DNA of 64,000 bases from Spinacia oleracea (GCF_020520425.1 NC_079489.1:19802001-19866000), one strand, 5' to 3'; counted from the first letter of the stretch, positions 35,122 through 46,991 are shown. The notes: generated by a model not told the origin, from the sequence alone. Numbers and translations: made by a program.

Positions 35122-35850
35122 ATGGCATTCACTATGATAAAAGATATCACTCCCTTAAAAGAATCATGGAGATTGAAGGTGAGGATTGTGAGGTTTTGGG
35201 AACAACCGGATTTCAAAGACCATACTGTAATCGGCACTCATGAATTAATATTGGTGGATGAGAAGGTAACTTCGTAATTCTGAAATTTAAATTTGTTTGT
35301 TTTTCTTATTGTTGTCGATATTTTTATTTTTTTGCGTAAACTATTATTGTTGAAATTTTAAATAATAGCTAATCATTTACTATATTGCATACAGGGCTCC
35401 AAAATACAAGCAACCATAAACAAACATCTATTTGACAACTATAAGAATCTTGTGAAAGAGGGCGCAACTCGTATTATCTCTAATTTTTTGGTCAAAAAAA
35501 CAGGCGGTCAACATAGGGCTACTAGCCATGACTACAAAATCGTTTTCATCTACAAAACGAATGTCAGGGAGTGTGACAATGTACAACTTCCACTGCATGG
35601 ATTTGACTTTGTGCCCTTTGACAAGATGCATAAAAAGGAGGTCAATGATGTTTTTTTAGTAGGTATGATATAGAGTATTTTTTGAATTTAGTATATTAAC
35701 TTAGCACTTTAATTTTATATGTTAACAATGTATTATTTTTTATCCAATGGTAGATGTTATCGGAGAATGCACTGCAATGAGCGATAAAATTGACACTTCA
35801 ACCAATGGAACACCAAATTACAAAGTGATGTTCGAGTTAGAAGATTTAAA
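35122..35850 (+). pseudogene. Truncated RPA1-like OB-fold gene of the Helitron
   Basis: Three exons (35122-35265, 35395-35662, 35754-35850) with GT-AG introns encode a replication protein A large-subunit-like N-terminal OB fold: ITPLKESWRLKVRIVRFWEQ, then FDFVPFDKMH, then a VDVIGECTAM strand and YKVMFELEDLK. The next block after the intron at 35931 meets a stop at once, and the second DNA-binding domain and zinc ribbon are absent. Plant Helitrons often carry RPA-like genes, which bind single-stranded DNA. Here the piece lies immediately 5' of the Rep gene, within 100 bases, and could be spliced into the same transcript. Confidence 0.65.
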
Positions 35851-35949
35851 GTATGGATTGTTTGTGTCTTCTTAATTCTGAGAATAGATGTGTATTTTAA
35901 TTATATTCTAATTTTGTTGTGTTTTTATAGCAAAAATACAATAATATAA

Positions 35950-38900
35950 AGTAGGACATTTCTAGATAATATAAGACCTTATAATAGGATGTTCGCATTT
36001 ACATCAATGGGTGGCAAGATAGATTCAACAGTCAATCAAGGGAGAGGACCTTACACCTTTAGATTACATGGTCAAAATTATCACAGGTTAGGAAGTTTGC
36101 TGCCAACTTCGGGATCATCTCCGAAATTTGCACAACTCTACATATATGACACAGAAAATGAGGTTTCAAATAGGAAGAATACACACAGGTCAACTACGTA
36201 TTTCTAATGTTTATTTTCTCAAATTATATGTATACTGCATGATATGTGAAAAAAAATCAGATTCTAACCATTCTTTTTATTAATTTTTCCAGTAACCCTG
36301 ATGATTTTGATGATGAACTTATTAATGATCTCAAGAGGATGCTTGATCGACATAACCCTATTGCTCAAGCTTTCAGAATGGCAAGGGATCGTTTTAAATC
36401 TAATGATTCTCAAAATGTCAAGCTAAGACTTATTGGGAAAAGGGGAACTGATGGGAGGACATACAATCTCCCAAGTGCATCTGAAGTGGCAGCGCTTATT
36501 GTTGGTGATGTAGGAAGCTCTGGGGATAGAGATATTATTGTTGAAAAACAATCCGGCTTACTACAACGCATCACTGAGCTACACCCATCATACCTTGCTA
36601 TGCAATACCCATTGTTATTTCCATATGGTGAGGATGGTTTTAGGGTTGATATTCCAACAAGGGACACTAATGGAGCTTCTTCTAGAAAAAGGGGTAGAGT
36701 AAGTATTAGAGAGTATTTTGCATTCCGCATTCAAGACAGACTCAATGAAGCTGCCACATTATTATTGTCGAAAAAGTTATTTCAACAATTTTTGGTTGAT
36801 GTTTATACAATGATCGAGGCAGAGAGACTTTGTTTTGTTCAAACAAATCAGAAAAAGCTAAGAGCGGAATTGTATAAGAATCTAACAGATGCAGTCATGA
36901 GAGGAGACACAGATCCGTCAACTACGGGGAAGAGAATAGTCTTACCTTCATCATTTACAGGCGGACCACGTTATATGATGCAAAACTATCAAGATGCCAT
37001 GGCTATATGCAAGTGGTATGGATATCCCGATTTATTTATCACTTTTACATGTAATCCAAAGTGGCCTGAAATCACAAGATTTGTTGAAAAGAGAGGTCTA
37101 AGGCCAGAGGATAGACCAGATATTGTTTGTAGAGTTTTTAAAATGAAGCTAGATCGGCTAATAAGTGATCTCAAGGAACAAAAGATACTCCCCTTCAGAG
37201 TTAACGCATGTAGGTCCATTGAAATATTCTCCCTACTGTCCTCTTATTCTCTAATATGTTTGAATATTTTAATTCTTGCATGAAATGTACCTTTCGTTTT
37301 TTTATTTTTAAATCACTCAACTTAATTATTTGTTTGCAGTGGTCTACACAGTGGAGTTCCAAAAGCGTGGATTGCCTCATGCTCACATTCTTCTTTTTTT
37401 GCATCCTGAAGACAAGATTTCTAACGGTGAAGAAATTGATAAAATCATTCACGCCGAAATTCCTGATGCAGCAACTAATCCCGAGTTGCATAAACTTGTG
37501 GGAGATTGCATGATGCATGGCCCGTGCGGTGAATTAAATAAAAGCTCGCCATGTATGAAAATGGGGAGGTGTTCAAAACATTTCTCTAAGGAGTTTTTAG
37601 AAGAAACCAGTGTTGATAATGAAGGGTATCCTAAATATAGAAGACGGGATAATGGAAGGTTTATCGAAAAGAATGGAGTAAAGCTAGACAATAGATTTGT
37701 TGTTCCATATAATCCTACACTACTCTTAAAATATGGCGCCCATATCAACATTGAATGGTGCAATCAACACAGGTCGATTAAGTACTTATTTAAATATATA
37801 AATAAGGGAAACGATCGAATCACTGCTGCCATGTCCAAAGGGTCTGAAGAGAATCCGGATAATATAGATGAAATTCAAGCATACTATGATTGCAGGTATG
37901 TTTATATTTGTATACATGTACTTATATGTAAATTGGTGGTTGCATAGTATAATTACTAAAATTCATGTGGTTCAATTATATCTTTTATTCCACTTTCCAA
38001 TATGTACGCAGGTATATTTCGCCATGTGAGGCAGTATGGAGAATTTTTGGGTTTGACTTGCAGTATAGAACTCCATCTGTTCAAAGATTGACTTTTCATC
38101 TTCCGGGTGAGCAAAATGTTGTGTTCAAAGATGATGATTATATAGATGCAGTGTTGAATAAGCCTAACGTTGAGAAATCTCAATTCTTAGCATGGATGGA
38201 GTTTAACAAGACAAGTGCAAAAGCTAGAAAGTTAACTTATGTCGAGTTTCCAACACAATTTGTGTGGAAAGATGGTAAATGGCAAGATAGACAACTTTCT
38301 TTTTCTATTGGAAGAATCTATCATGTGCCCCCAGGTTGCGGTGAAAAATACTATTTGAGAATTTTATTGAATCATGTCAAAGGTCCAACATGTTACGAAG
38401 ATATTAGAACGGTAAATAGTGTTGTATACCCTTCTTTTAAGGAAGCTTGCTACGCAAGAGGATTGTTGGATGATGACAAAGAGTACATTGATGGCATCAC
38501 TGAAGCAAGTTTTTGGGGTAGTGCGCACTATTTAAGAAATCTTTTTGCGATGTTATTGTTGTCAGATAGTCTATCAAGACCAGAATTTGTATGGAATGCG
38601 ACATGGCACTTATTATCGGACGATATTCTTCACAGACAAAGGCGGGCAATTCAGATTGACGGTAACTAAACATTCTAATCTATATATTATTTTATTTATC
38701 TGAAGTTATAGGATACATTAGATAAAATAAAAAGTATATTATTTTATAATATATTATTTTTTATATATAAAAAAAAGTATATATAGATAAAATAAAATTT
38801 GTTTTACCAAAGAAAATATATTATATGAAAATCTAATTTATAAAAAGTATGGTCAGATAACAAAAATACTATTTTAATTATTAAGACACAAGTCTTATTT

Positions 38901-41074
38901 GTATACTACTATTTTGTATTAGTCTGTATATATATAAAAAAAAGTATATATAGATAAAATAAAATCTGTTTTACCAAAAAAAAATATATTATATGAAAAT
39001 CTAACTTATAAAAAGTATGGTCAGATAACAAAAATACTATTTTAATTATTAAGACACAAGTCTTATTTGTATACTACTATTTTGTATTAGTCTGTATATA
39101 TATATAAAAAAGTATATATAGATAAAATAAAATCTGATTTACCAAAGAAAATATATTATATGAAAATCTAACTTATAAAAAGTATGGTCAGATAACAAAA
39201 ATACTATTTTAATTATTAAAACACAAGTCTTATTTGTATACTACTATTTTTGTATTAGTCTGTATATATTTTTGTATCAAATACAAATAGTACATAGATT
39301 AAGACCTGATGATACTATATAGAATTTTTATATAGAATTTGTATGTTATTTTTTCGATAAACCTTTGTAAACTATCTATATACTATTTTTGTCTTAATTT
39401 GTATACTTTAAACTTTGTGCAGACTTGGAGTTATCAGATGACCAACTAAAGAATTACACTCTATCTGAAATCGAAAAAATTTTGCGAAGTAATGGCAATA
39501 CACTTAGAAATTTTCCGATGATACCGTTTCCAGATGATATGCTCATGTCAGAGGGGAGAAACAAGTTGATCCAAGATGAATTGCAATATGATAAAGCAGC
39601 ATTACATCAAGAGCATGAAAAACTTTTTTCAAGTCTTACAGATGAACAAAAAGAAGTTTACAACAAAATCATGGGTGCGGTGGAAAGAGGTGAAGGGGGT
39701 GTCTTCTTCATATATGGATATGGCGGCACAGGAAAAACTTTTATTTGGAGAACTCTTTGTGCTGCTATAAGGTCTAAAGGAGAAATTGTGCTACCTGTTG
39801 CTTCAAGCGGAATTTCATCACTTCTCCTTCCGAGAGGAAGAACGGCCCATTCTAGGTTTAAAATTCCTTTGAGTGTAACAGAAGACTCAACATGTAATAT
39901 AAAACCTGGAAGTGATTTGGCTGAGCTTTTAATGAAAACAAGTCTTATCATTTGGGATGAAGCTCCTATGATTAATAAGTTCTGCTTTGAAGCTCTAGAC
40001 AGAAGCTTAAGGGATGTTCTAAGACCCTCAGATCAACCCTTTGGGGGTAAGGTTATCGTCTTTGGAGTAGATTTCCGACAAATCCTTCCGGTTATTCCGA
40101 AGGGAAGTAGACAAGACATTGTTTTTTCTACAATAAACTCATCTTATCTGTGGAACTTTTGTGAGGTCTTAAAGTTGACAAGAAACATGAGGCTACAAGT
40201 TGGACGATCAGATTCAAACAATAATGAAATAAGAGAATTTTCTGAGTGGATATTGAAAATTGGAGATGGTAAGGTCGGAGAGCCAAATGATGGTGAAGGT
40301 ACTGTAGAAATTCATGATGACAACCTGATAAAAGAAGCAACCAATCCGGTCGAAGCTATTGTAAATAGTACTTATCCATCTATTCTTCAGAATTTATGGG
40401 ATCCAAAGTACTTTCAGGAAAGAGCAATTCTTGCCCCGACTCATGATAATGTAGAAGCTATAAATGATTACTTGCTATCCTTAATGCAAGGAGAAGAGAA
40501 AGAGTACCTAAGTTCTGACACCATTGATCAGGCAGACACAAATATGGAAATGGAAGACATGTATCCAGTTGAGTTCCTTAATTCTATTAGATGTTCTGGC
40601 TTACCTAATCATCGGATAAGATTGAAAGTTGGTGTTCCTGTTATGCTTCTCAGAAATATCAATCAGTCGTCTAGCTTATGCAATGGTACCAGGTTAGTAA
40701 TAACTCAGCTAGGAAAATATATTGTTGAAGCTCAAATCATTTCAGGTAGTAACATTGGACATAAAGTATTCATTCCAAGAATGGTCTTGAGTCCATCGGA
40801 TACCGGCAACAATTTGCCGATCAAGTTTCAACGAAGGCAATTTCCGTTGGTAGTTTGTTTCGCTAGGACAATAAATAAAAGCCAAGGACAATCGCTTTCA
40901 CATGTCGGTTTGTATCTACCTAAGCCCGTTTTTAGTCATGGACAACTTTATGTTGCAATCTCGCGAGTTACAAGCAAGAAAGGTTTAAAGGTCCTAATAT
41001 GTGACAAGGACAATCAGGTTTATAATACTACAAATAATGTAGTATACAAAGAAGTCTTTCGGAATTTACCATGA
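35950..41074 (+). CDS. Helitron Rep/PIF1-type helicase, five exons, lacking the N-terminus
   Basis: Exons 35950-36188, 36293-37209, 37340-37895, 38012-38661 and 39423-41074 join through GT-AG introns with matching phase into 1337 uninterrupted codons. The first visible residues ([14 protein letters not shown]) belong to the middle of the usual N-terminal region, and there is no good start codon before 35989, so the N-terminus is missing. The Rep domain shows the HUH motif [16 protein letters not shown] near 37370 and the tyrosine motif [11 protein letters not shown] near 37785. The helicase shows Walker [10 protein letters not shown] (about 39717), Walker B IIWDEAPM (about 39950) and the C-terminal [15 protein letters not shown]. 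The protein nicks and transfers a single DNA strand during rolling-circle transposition. The open frame suggests recent activity. Confidence 0.85.
38773..39275 (+). repeat. ~170-bp tandem repeat, three copies, within intron 4 of the Helitron gene
   Basis: Units start at about 38773, 38940 and 39108, each with GTATATATAGATAAAATAAA, AAAAGTATGGTCAGATAAC and GACACAAGTCTTATTTGTAT. Copies differ at only a few positions. They account for most of the 761-bp intron. Confidence 0.85.
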
Positions 41075-42700
41075 CAAGGTACTATTTCATTCATAATTAT
41101 ATTTATGGTTGATTCATTCTTTGCTGAATATATTGATATGATTTAATATCACAAATATTTATATTTATTTTCTTATGTGCAGTGCATTACTCAGTGGATT
41201 TTCAATTATTGAGGCACAACATTGGAGTGCTCTGCTTTTCTTTTTTGGTTTTTTTTTTTTTTTTTTTTTTTCTGTTCTGAAAGTAGTTCAAATATTATTG
41301 GTTGTTAAAGACCATGAAGTTTTTATTTTTGACAATTACTTTTTACGATAAATAACAAACTGATATAAAGATACATTATGATTTGTGTCTTATAATTATT
41401 CAGCTGTACTTTATTCGTTACCTTATTTACTAAAAATTGCCTATTGTTTTTTAGGATGTATACAAACTGATACACATAAATATGTACTACGGAGTACATA
41501 AAATTGAACACATACACTTGGGTATTTCAAAAATAATCAAAATTTGCGGTATTTTAAAAAATAAAACCATTATCATAATTAGAAATATGGGTATTTCAAA
41601 AAAGTAAAATACATGGAATATGCAGTTAGTTGGACCGTTTAAACCCAAAATTCACGTCATTGAATTTTAATGTGGCAATCCATCATGCAAATAAATAATT
41701 GTTTGGAAATTGGTTAAAAAAACATGACTGAAACAATTTACAACAAAATTCAGAAAAATTGGCAAATAAAACATTAGAATTATAAAAACAAAGATTACTG
41801 AAGATTATGAATAATATACCAGAAAAGCAGTTTGGATGCATGCAGAAATGGAAGCGTTAATTCTTGCATCTCCACCCGACGATTGTTCTGATTGCGTCAC
41901 CTCTCGCTCTTTCCAAAGCCGTCATTTATTCAAAATTCAAAGAATCATCTGCACCGAAAAGATGAAGAGGAGATGAACATTTTTGATTTTTTTTATTAAT
42001 TGGGAATGGAAGAAGTGGGCAGCAACAGGAAAATGAAATGCAAATCTTGGAAATTGAGATAAACAACAATTTCAATCAACAATTAACATATTGAAACTAA
42101 AGACCTAATTCATATTCAATAATTGATTTGATCAAGAATTACTTAACTGGTCTTCAGTCAAATTGGGCTTGAACTGTTTTGTGTGAAGCCTGGAACATCG
42201 ATCGTCATGTATGCGTGCATAGATCTAAACATGAAAGACGACGCAGCTATTTCCACCATTGTTGTTGATCTGAGCTACTTTCTCTCTCCTATTTTGGCAT
42301 TGATTTGGGTATAAGTTGTACATCTGTTGTTTTATGAAGCCGGGATGATATTGATATTGAAATTAAAATGATGGAATCATGGAAAAAATGGGAGTTGAAG
42401 ATGGTGAGTTGATTGTGGAAATGGCTGGGCGGAGTGAACAAAGTTGTCGTTGACTCGGTGGTAAACAAAGTATCACTTTCCCTTCTTTGTTTTCTATTTT
42501 TTTTTTAAAATAATGATAATGACATTGATAATACGGTAAGTTACTAAGTTATAGGAGTACTACTTGGTAATAATAACAATGACTAATTGGTAAAACATAG
42601 GTTCACTTTTTTTTGTTTTTAATTTTTTTGTAATATTCAATACATTTCCACTTTTTTGTAATATTCAATACATTTCCACAAGGGTGTAAAATTTGGCAAA
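41075..42700. other. Right interior of the CACTA element, no gene
   Basis: It holds the 3' flank of the Helitron gene, a poly-T run near 41250-41271, and the perfect palindrome TATGTACTACGGAGTACATA region at 41485-41502. At 41840-42320 DNA of more genic composition shows no clear protein match. No transposase is seen. Confidence 0.5.
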
Positions 42701-42704
42701 AATC

Positions 42705-42983
42705 ATGATTTGTTGCAGCGTACAAATAGATGTTCGCTGCAACAAGTTGGGTCTTTTCAGCGTACACCAATTTGTACGCTGCAACAAGTCAAGAATTTTG
42801 CCAAAATTTTGGCACTTGTTGCAGCGTACATGCATATGTACGCTGTAAAAAACCACTTTTCGCAGCGAACATTGTACGCTGCAACAAGTTCAGACTTGTT
42901 GCAGGTCCCCCAATTGCAGCATACGATGTACGCTGCAACAGGGGTCTAAAAACCCGCTGCAATAAGGGTTTTTTCTACTAGTG
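42705..42983 (-). repeat. Right CACTA end with sub-terminal GTACGCTGCAACA repeats
   Basis: At least seven copies of TTGTTGCAGCGTAC or its complement, GTACGCTGCAACAA, occur between 42712 and 42945 in alternating orientation. The terminal repeat complement of CACTAGTAGAAAAAACCC closes the element. Confidence 0.9.
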
Positions 42984-43234
42984 CTAGCACTATAAATAGT
43001 GCAGATCCCTAGGTAAAAGAAAATCAATTCATTCCCACAAACCTAAGAACTATCTTTGCTCTGCCTTCTCTCTACAAATTACTTATCTCTCTAGCTTATA
43101 CTTACTTAAGCATCGGAGGGAATATTCCTACGGGGATATTCTTGTTTTGCAGGTTGCCAGAAGTTCGTGCCAGGTCATACTTGATACCTCCGAGGAACGC
43201 GTGCCACGTCAGCACCGTAAAAGATCACACAACA

Positions 43235-44819
43235 ACAACGATTAACTCTTCCACATCAATGGCATGATATTTTTGCTTAACGTACGAGGAGGATGTAGAT
43301 TTGAAACTCATCTTGTTCTTGGTGGATCTATTCTCACGAGCTACCAACTCTTGGAAGCGTTCGGCTGCACGCTTTCACAAGTCAATAGCGTCATAGCTTT
43401 CTACTAACTCTTCCACCATCAAATCCTTGTTGGACACACCGGTAGGGGACAAGCCAGCGATGTACACAATATTAGCAAGGGTAATAGTCATCAATCCCCT
43501 CCTCATTACAAAACAATTGAGGGAAGGGTTCCAAAGGTCCAGTAGCCTGATGGATAAAGCGCCATCAATAGGGATCCTGGGAACAGTGGACAACTTCAAA
43601 AGCCTGCAATCTTCTTTAAGTGCCACGAATCCTTATTGTCTTCATAAACTCGATTGAACCAAGAGGATGAACCATCAGAGGTGGACCGACCCTTGATAGG
43701 TTTGTTGGAAGGAGTCGAGTCACAAGAGAAACTATCCTCCTGAAACACCAGGGGACGATATTTTTAGGGTACTAAACTACTAATTATGTAATGACTTTAT
43801 TTATCTATTAATTAAGAAATTTTTATTTGGAGCTAAACAATCTTTTTGATTTCAATAAAATTTGTTTGTTTTCTTTTGCTTTCTTTATAGCAGTTACTTA
43901 TAGGTGATCACATTTATGAAATATTTCGTATATGCTAGATGATTTTCGGTGCCTCTACCTTTCACGGCATTCTCAAATTGCATCTAAGTATCATTATTTG
44001 GAAATAAGATATTGCCTCTAATTACAATTCGATGCAAAATTATATGGTTGCCCCAAAAAATATTTCGGTTATAAAAGATAATTTTGGTATTGCCTCGAAT
44101 TATATTTCGAGGCAAAATTATTGTGTTGCCCCAAAAATTGCGGGTTATAAATTTTTTTGTATTGCCTCTAATTATATTTCGTGGCAAAACTATATACTTG
44201 CACTTAAATATATGTGGTTTTTAAATTCACATTTTTATCTGCCTCTAATGCTATTTTGAGGCAAGATTATATGGTTGCCCCTACATAAATATGGGTTTTA
44301 TAAGCAACTTCTTGTATTGCCTCTAATGACATTTTGAGGCAATATTATATGGTTGCCTCTAAATGTATGTGCGCGCTTTTCGAAGCAACACATTGTGTTG
44401 CCTCAAAAAGAGGCCTTTAGAGGCAACCACTAATTAGCGACGGACTAATTAGAAACATCCACTTTTTTGCTTCAACAACTCATTATAGGTCACTCCCCAT
44501 TTCTAGAGGCAATTATGTCTTTCCCCTATAAGCGATTTTCTTGTAGTGGATGGCGGTGATCTTTCTCGATCAGCATAGCGTCCAGAGAAGGTTTCAAAGA
44601 TTGAAGAAAGTATTCCTTCTCACCTTATGATGTATAGGGAGAAAGGAAAGCAGGGTCCAAGGTGGCCACTCGAATCGAATCGCGCAATTCGTCGAACCAT
44701 TGTAACTCTGGTCGAAGATACGCAGGGTGACCCAAGACAACATCACATAGTTTCTTAATATCAGGGGACATACTGTTCGATTTGCAATCGAGGAAGGGCA
44801 CGAGATTAGGAGTTTCCAT
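43235..44819 (-). pseudogene. N-terminal half of the plant-mobile-domain gene, interrupted by a CACTA-like remnant
   Basis: Minus-strand coding begins at ATG 44819 (METPNLVPFLDCKSN) and runs through GHPAYLRPELQWFDELRDSI to KDHRH at about 44552. It resumes near 43758 (PLVFQEDSFSCDS) and ends with the diagnostic PMD stretch LLDLWNPSLNCFVMRRGLMT (about 43500-43560), ITLANIVYIAGLSPTG, and a linker to 43235. Stops (about 44628 and 43375) and a frameshift near 43620 show decay. The same gene appears to continue on the minus strand at 16505, 26.7 kb away. Confidence 0.6.
43762..44549 (-). mobile_element. CACTA-like remnant with GAGGCAA tandem repeats
   Basis: On the minus strand it begins CACTACAAGAAAATCGCTTA, a canonical CACTA tip, at 44549. 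The opposite tip is missing, although GAT flanks both sides (44550-44552 and about 43757-43760). Tandem units of about 72-88 bp, each starting TGCCTCTAAT, begin at 44013, 44091, 44163, 44240 and 44328. They contain inverted TTGCCTC/GAGGCAA pairs and probably represent sub-terminal repeats. Confidence 0.6.
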
Positions 44820-45950
44820 TGTTATGGTAAATGAGTGCTCGAGAAAATTGGAAGACGGAAGCAAGGGAGAAGGAAAATGGTCAAGGTAAGAATAAAGAAG
44901 ACAGATATGGTTGTCCAATTTATAATTAAGCCTCGATTTCTTACCGTTATAAAATAACTCCTAACTTCCGGATTGGGTTAAGAAAGACAGAAAATCCAAT
45001 TAAAAACGGAACCCAAGGCCTAATTAAAAGGCTCAATTATAAAATTAGACATGGCCCAATAAAATGAAACCATTATTTGTTATTCCCAATTTAGAGAAAT
45101 ATATATCACAACAATATTTCTCTAAATCATCCCAAAATTGGTACATGCAAAAAGTACAATCTTGGGAAGATAAAAGATGATGTCAGGTCGTTATTACGAC
45201 TGCCACCATTACACTTTTCCCGAAATTTTATAGGCTCGAGAAAAATAAACCCATTGCAACACTCTATTTAGGGGAGTGGGCGAATTTCATTTTTCATTTC
45301 TTCGAAAGTAAAGATCATGGAGTAACCCCACAGAAAAATTGCATCATCCGACTCTGGGATGACACTGGAAGTTACATTGACTCAGAGTCACAAAGTTCAG
45401 AGTCATCTCATGACTCTCTGATAAGCACCCAACATGATCATCAAAGATCATCAAAGCGAAGGAGAACTGACTCTAGAATTTTCTCTGAGGAATTTAGTTC
45501 CCGCAAAGAATCAGGCATCGATCAGTGGAGGATGAGGAAGAAGACATCTGACCTCATATCAATGGAGGACGAGGAAAAAGACACCTGACCTCAGATCAGC
45601 GGAGGACGAGGAAGAAGACATCTCTTCATCGCGTAGTCCTATCCATAGTCAAACCTGCAGTTGATCCATAAATGTTCATGGATGATAGCGAGCAAGACGG
45701 GGATGGTTATGCTAGAAGTGATAGCGGTTATAACAGTGACCATGACGGTCCTCTTGCTAGGTCATATATGTGGCACAAAGGGCGATTTGGAAATAGGTTC
45801 ATGTTCTTATTCCCTTTGTTAGTTAAATATTCTGTACAAGAAATATATGTTAGGGTGTAATGCCTTATGTATATTATGATACATGTAGTAACATATTTAT
45901 GTGATAAATGTTAAAGTAATATGTTTTTCGTAACATCAAAACAAAACTCT
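44820..45950. other. Upstream of the PMD gene; decayed coding-like tract, no gene called
   Basis: A plus-strand frame at about 45330-45585 reads LWDDTGSYIDSESQSSESSH and then SSKRRRTDSR, compositionally protein-like but without a start codon. An imperfect ~47-bp repeat (GAGGACGAGGAAGAAGACAT type, three copies) spans 45520-45625. A short acidic frame follows at 45672 (MFMDDSEQDGDG). I do not recognise the source. Confidence 0.35.
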
Positions 45951-46991
45951 TGAAGGAAATATTCCTTCACCCAAGGTGCATTAAGTCTAATACCAAGGTT
46001 CAGATTAATTGCGAACAATTAATTCAGTGAAATCAAGTGATCGGAACAGCTAGCTGGAGCAATGCTTCCGATCAGTGAGTTCTAATGGATATTGAACTCA
46101 CAACTTACTCTTGACTGAACCTACAAGGTCACACCAATGACACGTAAAAGATCACCGGATTAAATGAATCGGAAATTCATTTAATAGCTTTTCGGGAATT
46201 AGTTGGAAACGTATTATACGATACGACCTTTGTCGGAATCGTATATCGTATCGCGAATATTCGTAAGCTGGGCGGCACGAATAAATCGTATCGTACGACG
46301 GTGATTCGTTGTATACGAATTGAAACGATAAATAATATATCGGAAATATATTAAATCGCGAATACGAAGGGCATCGGAGGCCCGTCGAGCCAAGCACTTA
46401 AGCGTGCAAGGCCCAACGAGCCAGCAAGCTCGCGAGCAAGAAAGGTAAGCCCATTGGGCGCGAGCACGCAACAGCACGCATAGCGCAGCAGCAGCGACGA
46501 GCGAGCAAGGCCCACGGCCCAGCTGCTCGGCGTGCGCGCTGTGGGCTTCGGCCTGCAGTGTGTCGCTGGGCGCGGGCGTGTGTCCGTTGCTTGGCTCGCA
46601 CGGCTTGCTAGCCGGCCTTGCTTCTTGCTTGGTCGGTTAGTAAGGTTAATGATATAACCTTACAACCTAGTTTCCAACATACAACACAATTCATACACTC
46701 AAACCCTAGAGACACAGAGAACCCTAATTCTCTCTGTGCCTCCAAAGTGAGTTCTTCCCAAAAGCAAAGTATCTTGATCAATTGTCTAAGCTACGATTAT
46801 CAAGACGGATCTGACGTGTCGGTGAACCAAGTAGAGGAACGACAAGTGGAGTTCTTTGTTCGTGTTCGTTGACGGATTAACGTGGAAAACACGCTTCGAA
46901 TGTAAGTTTGTTTAATCTGTGCTTTATACATGTTTCCTGGCTTTGGGGATTATTCCGCACATGTTATTATGTTTAACTGTATTCCCCTACA
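45951..46991 (+). repeat. 5' LTR of the copia element
   Basis: It runs from TGAAGGAAATATTCCTTCAC to TTCCCCTACA. A GC-rich block at about 46375-46630 contrasts with AT-rich surroundings and is open on both strands, but matches nothing I recognise. Confidence 0.95.

Larger units (their letters stand above)
31415..41300 (+). mobile_element. Large Helitron nested in the CACTA element (3' end not located)
   Basis: The 5' end TCTATATACTATACTAAAAG follows an A, as in other plant Helitrons. It is followed by a repeat block, an RPA-like gene piece and a spliced Rep/helicase frame ending at 41074. No CTRR with a GC-rich hairpin was found between 41075 and the CACTA end, so the 3' terminus is missing or unrecognised and the end given is nominal. 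Confidence 0.65.
25971..42983. mobile_element. 17.0-kb non-autonomous CACTA transposon with captured gene fragments
   Basis: The termini are exact 18-bp inverted repeats, CACTAGTAGAAAAAACCC, flanked by the 3-bp duplication CTA (25968-25970 and 42984-42986), both CACTA hallmarks. Each end carries many sub-terminal copies of TTGTTGCAGCGTACA in both orientations, the usual transposase-binding arrangement. No CACTA transposase was found between them. The cargo is an NSUN2/TRM4-like fragment, an LRR fragment, tandem repeats, a Stowaway MITE and a Helitron. It lies within an LTR that is itself within a PMD gene. Confidence 0.9.
16506..43234 (+). mobile_element. Tat-type Ty3-gypsy element lacking RT/INT, carrying an antisense spliced gene
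   Basis: The 465-bp 5' LTR and the interrupted 3' LTR (25752-25970 plus 42987-43234) are nearly identical. Without insertions the element is about 7.3 kb. Order: 5' LTR, primer-binding site, gag, zinc finger, protease, a non-coding gap, an antisense multi-exon gene, polypurine tract, 3' LTR. An antisense gene between pol and the 3' LTR is a known feature of some Tat-lineage elements. No reverse transcriptase, RNase H or integrase sequence is present. Flanks ACAGT and ACAAC agree at only three of five bases. The element sits inside a PMD gene. Confidence 0.75.
25752..43234 (+). repeat. 3' LTR of the Tat-type element, interrupted by the CACTA element
   Basis: 25752-25970 matches the first 219 bases of the 5' LTR up to AACCCTA. 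The match resumes at 42987 with GCACTATAAATAGTGCAG and runs to CACAACA at 43234. The LTR reads continuously once the 17-kb insert and one CTA are removed. Confidence 0.85.

Noticed and set aside
42665-42981. Cys-rich open frames (LLQRTNWC type)
   Set aside because: Translated sub-terminal CACTA repeats.
46152-46601. Ala/Arg-rich frames on the minus strand, repeated at 54688-55112
   Set aside because: They fall in both LTRs of the copia element, in a GC-rich block where stop codons are rare.
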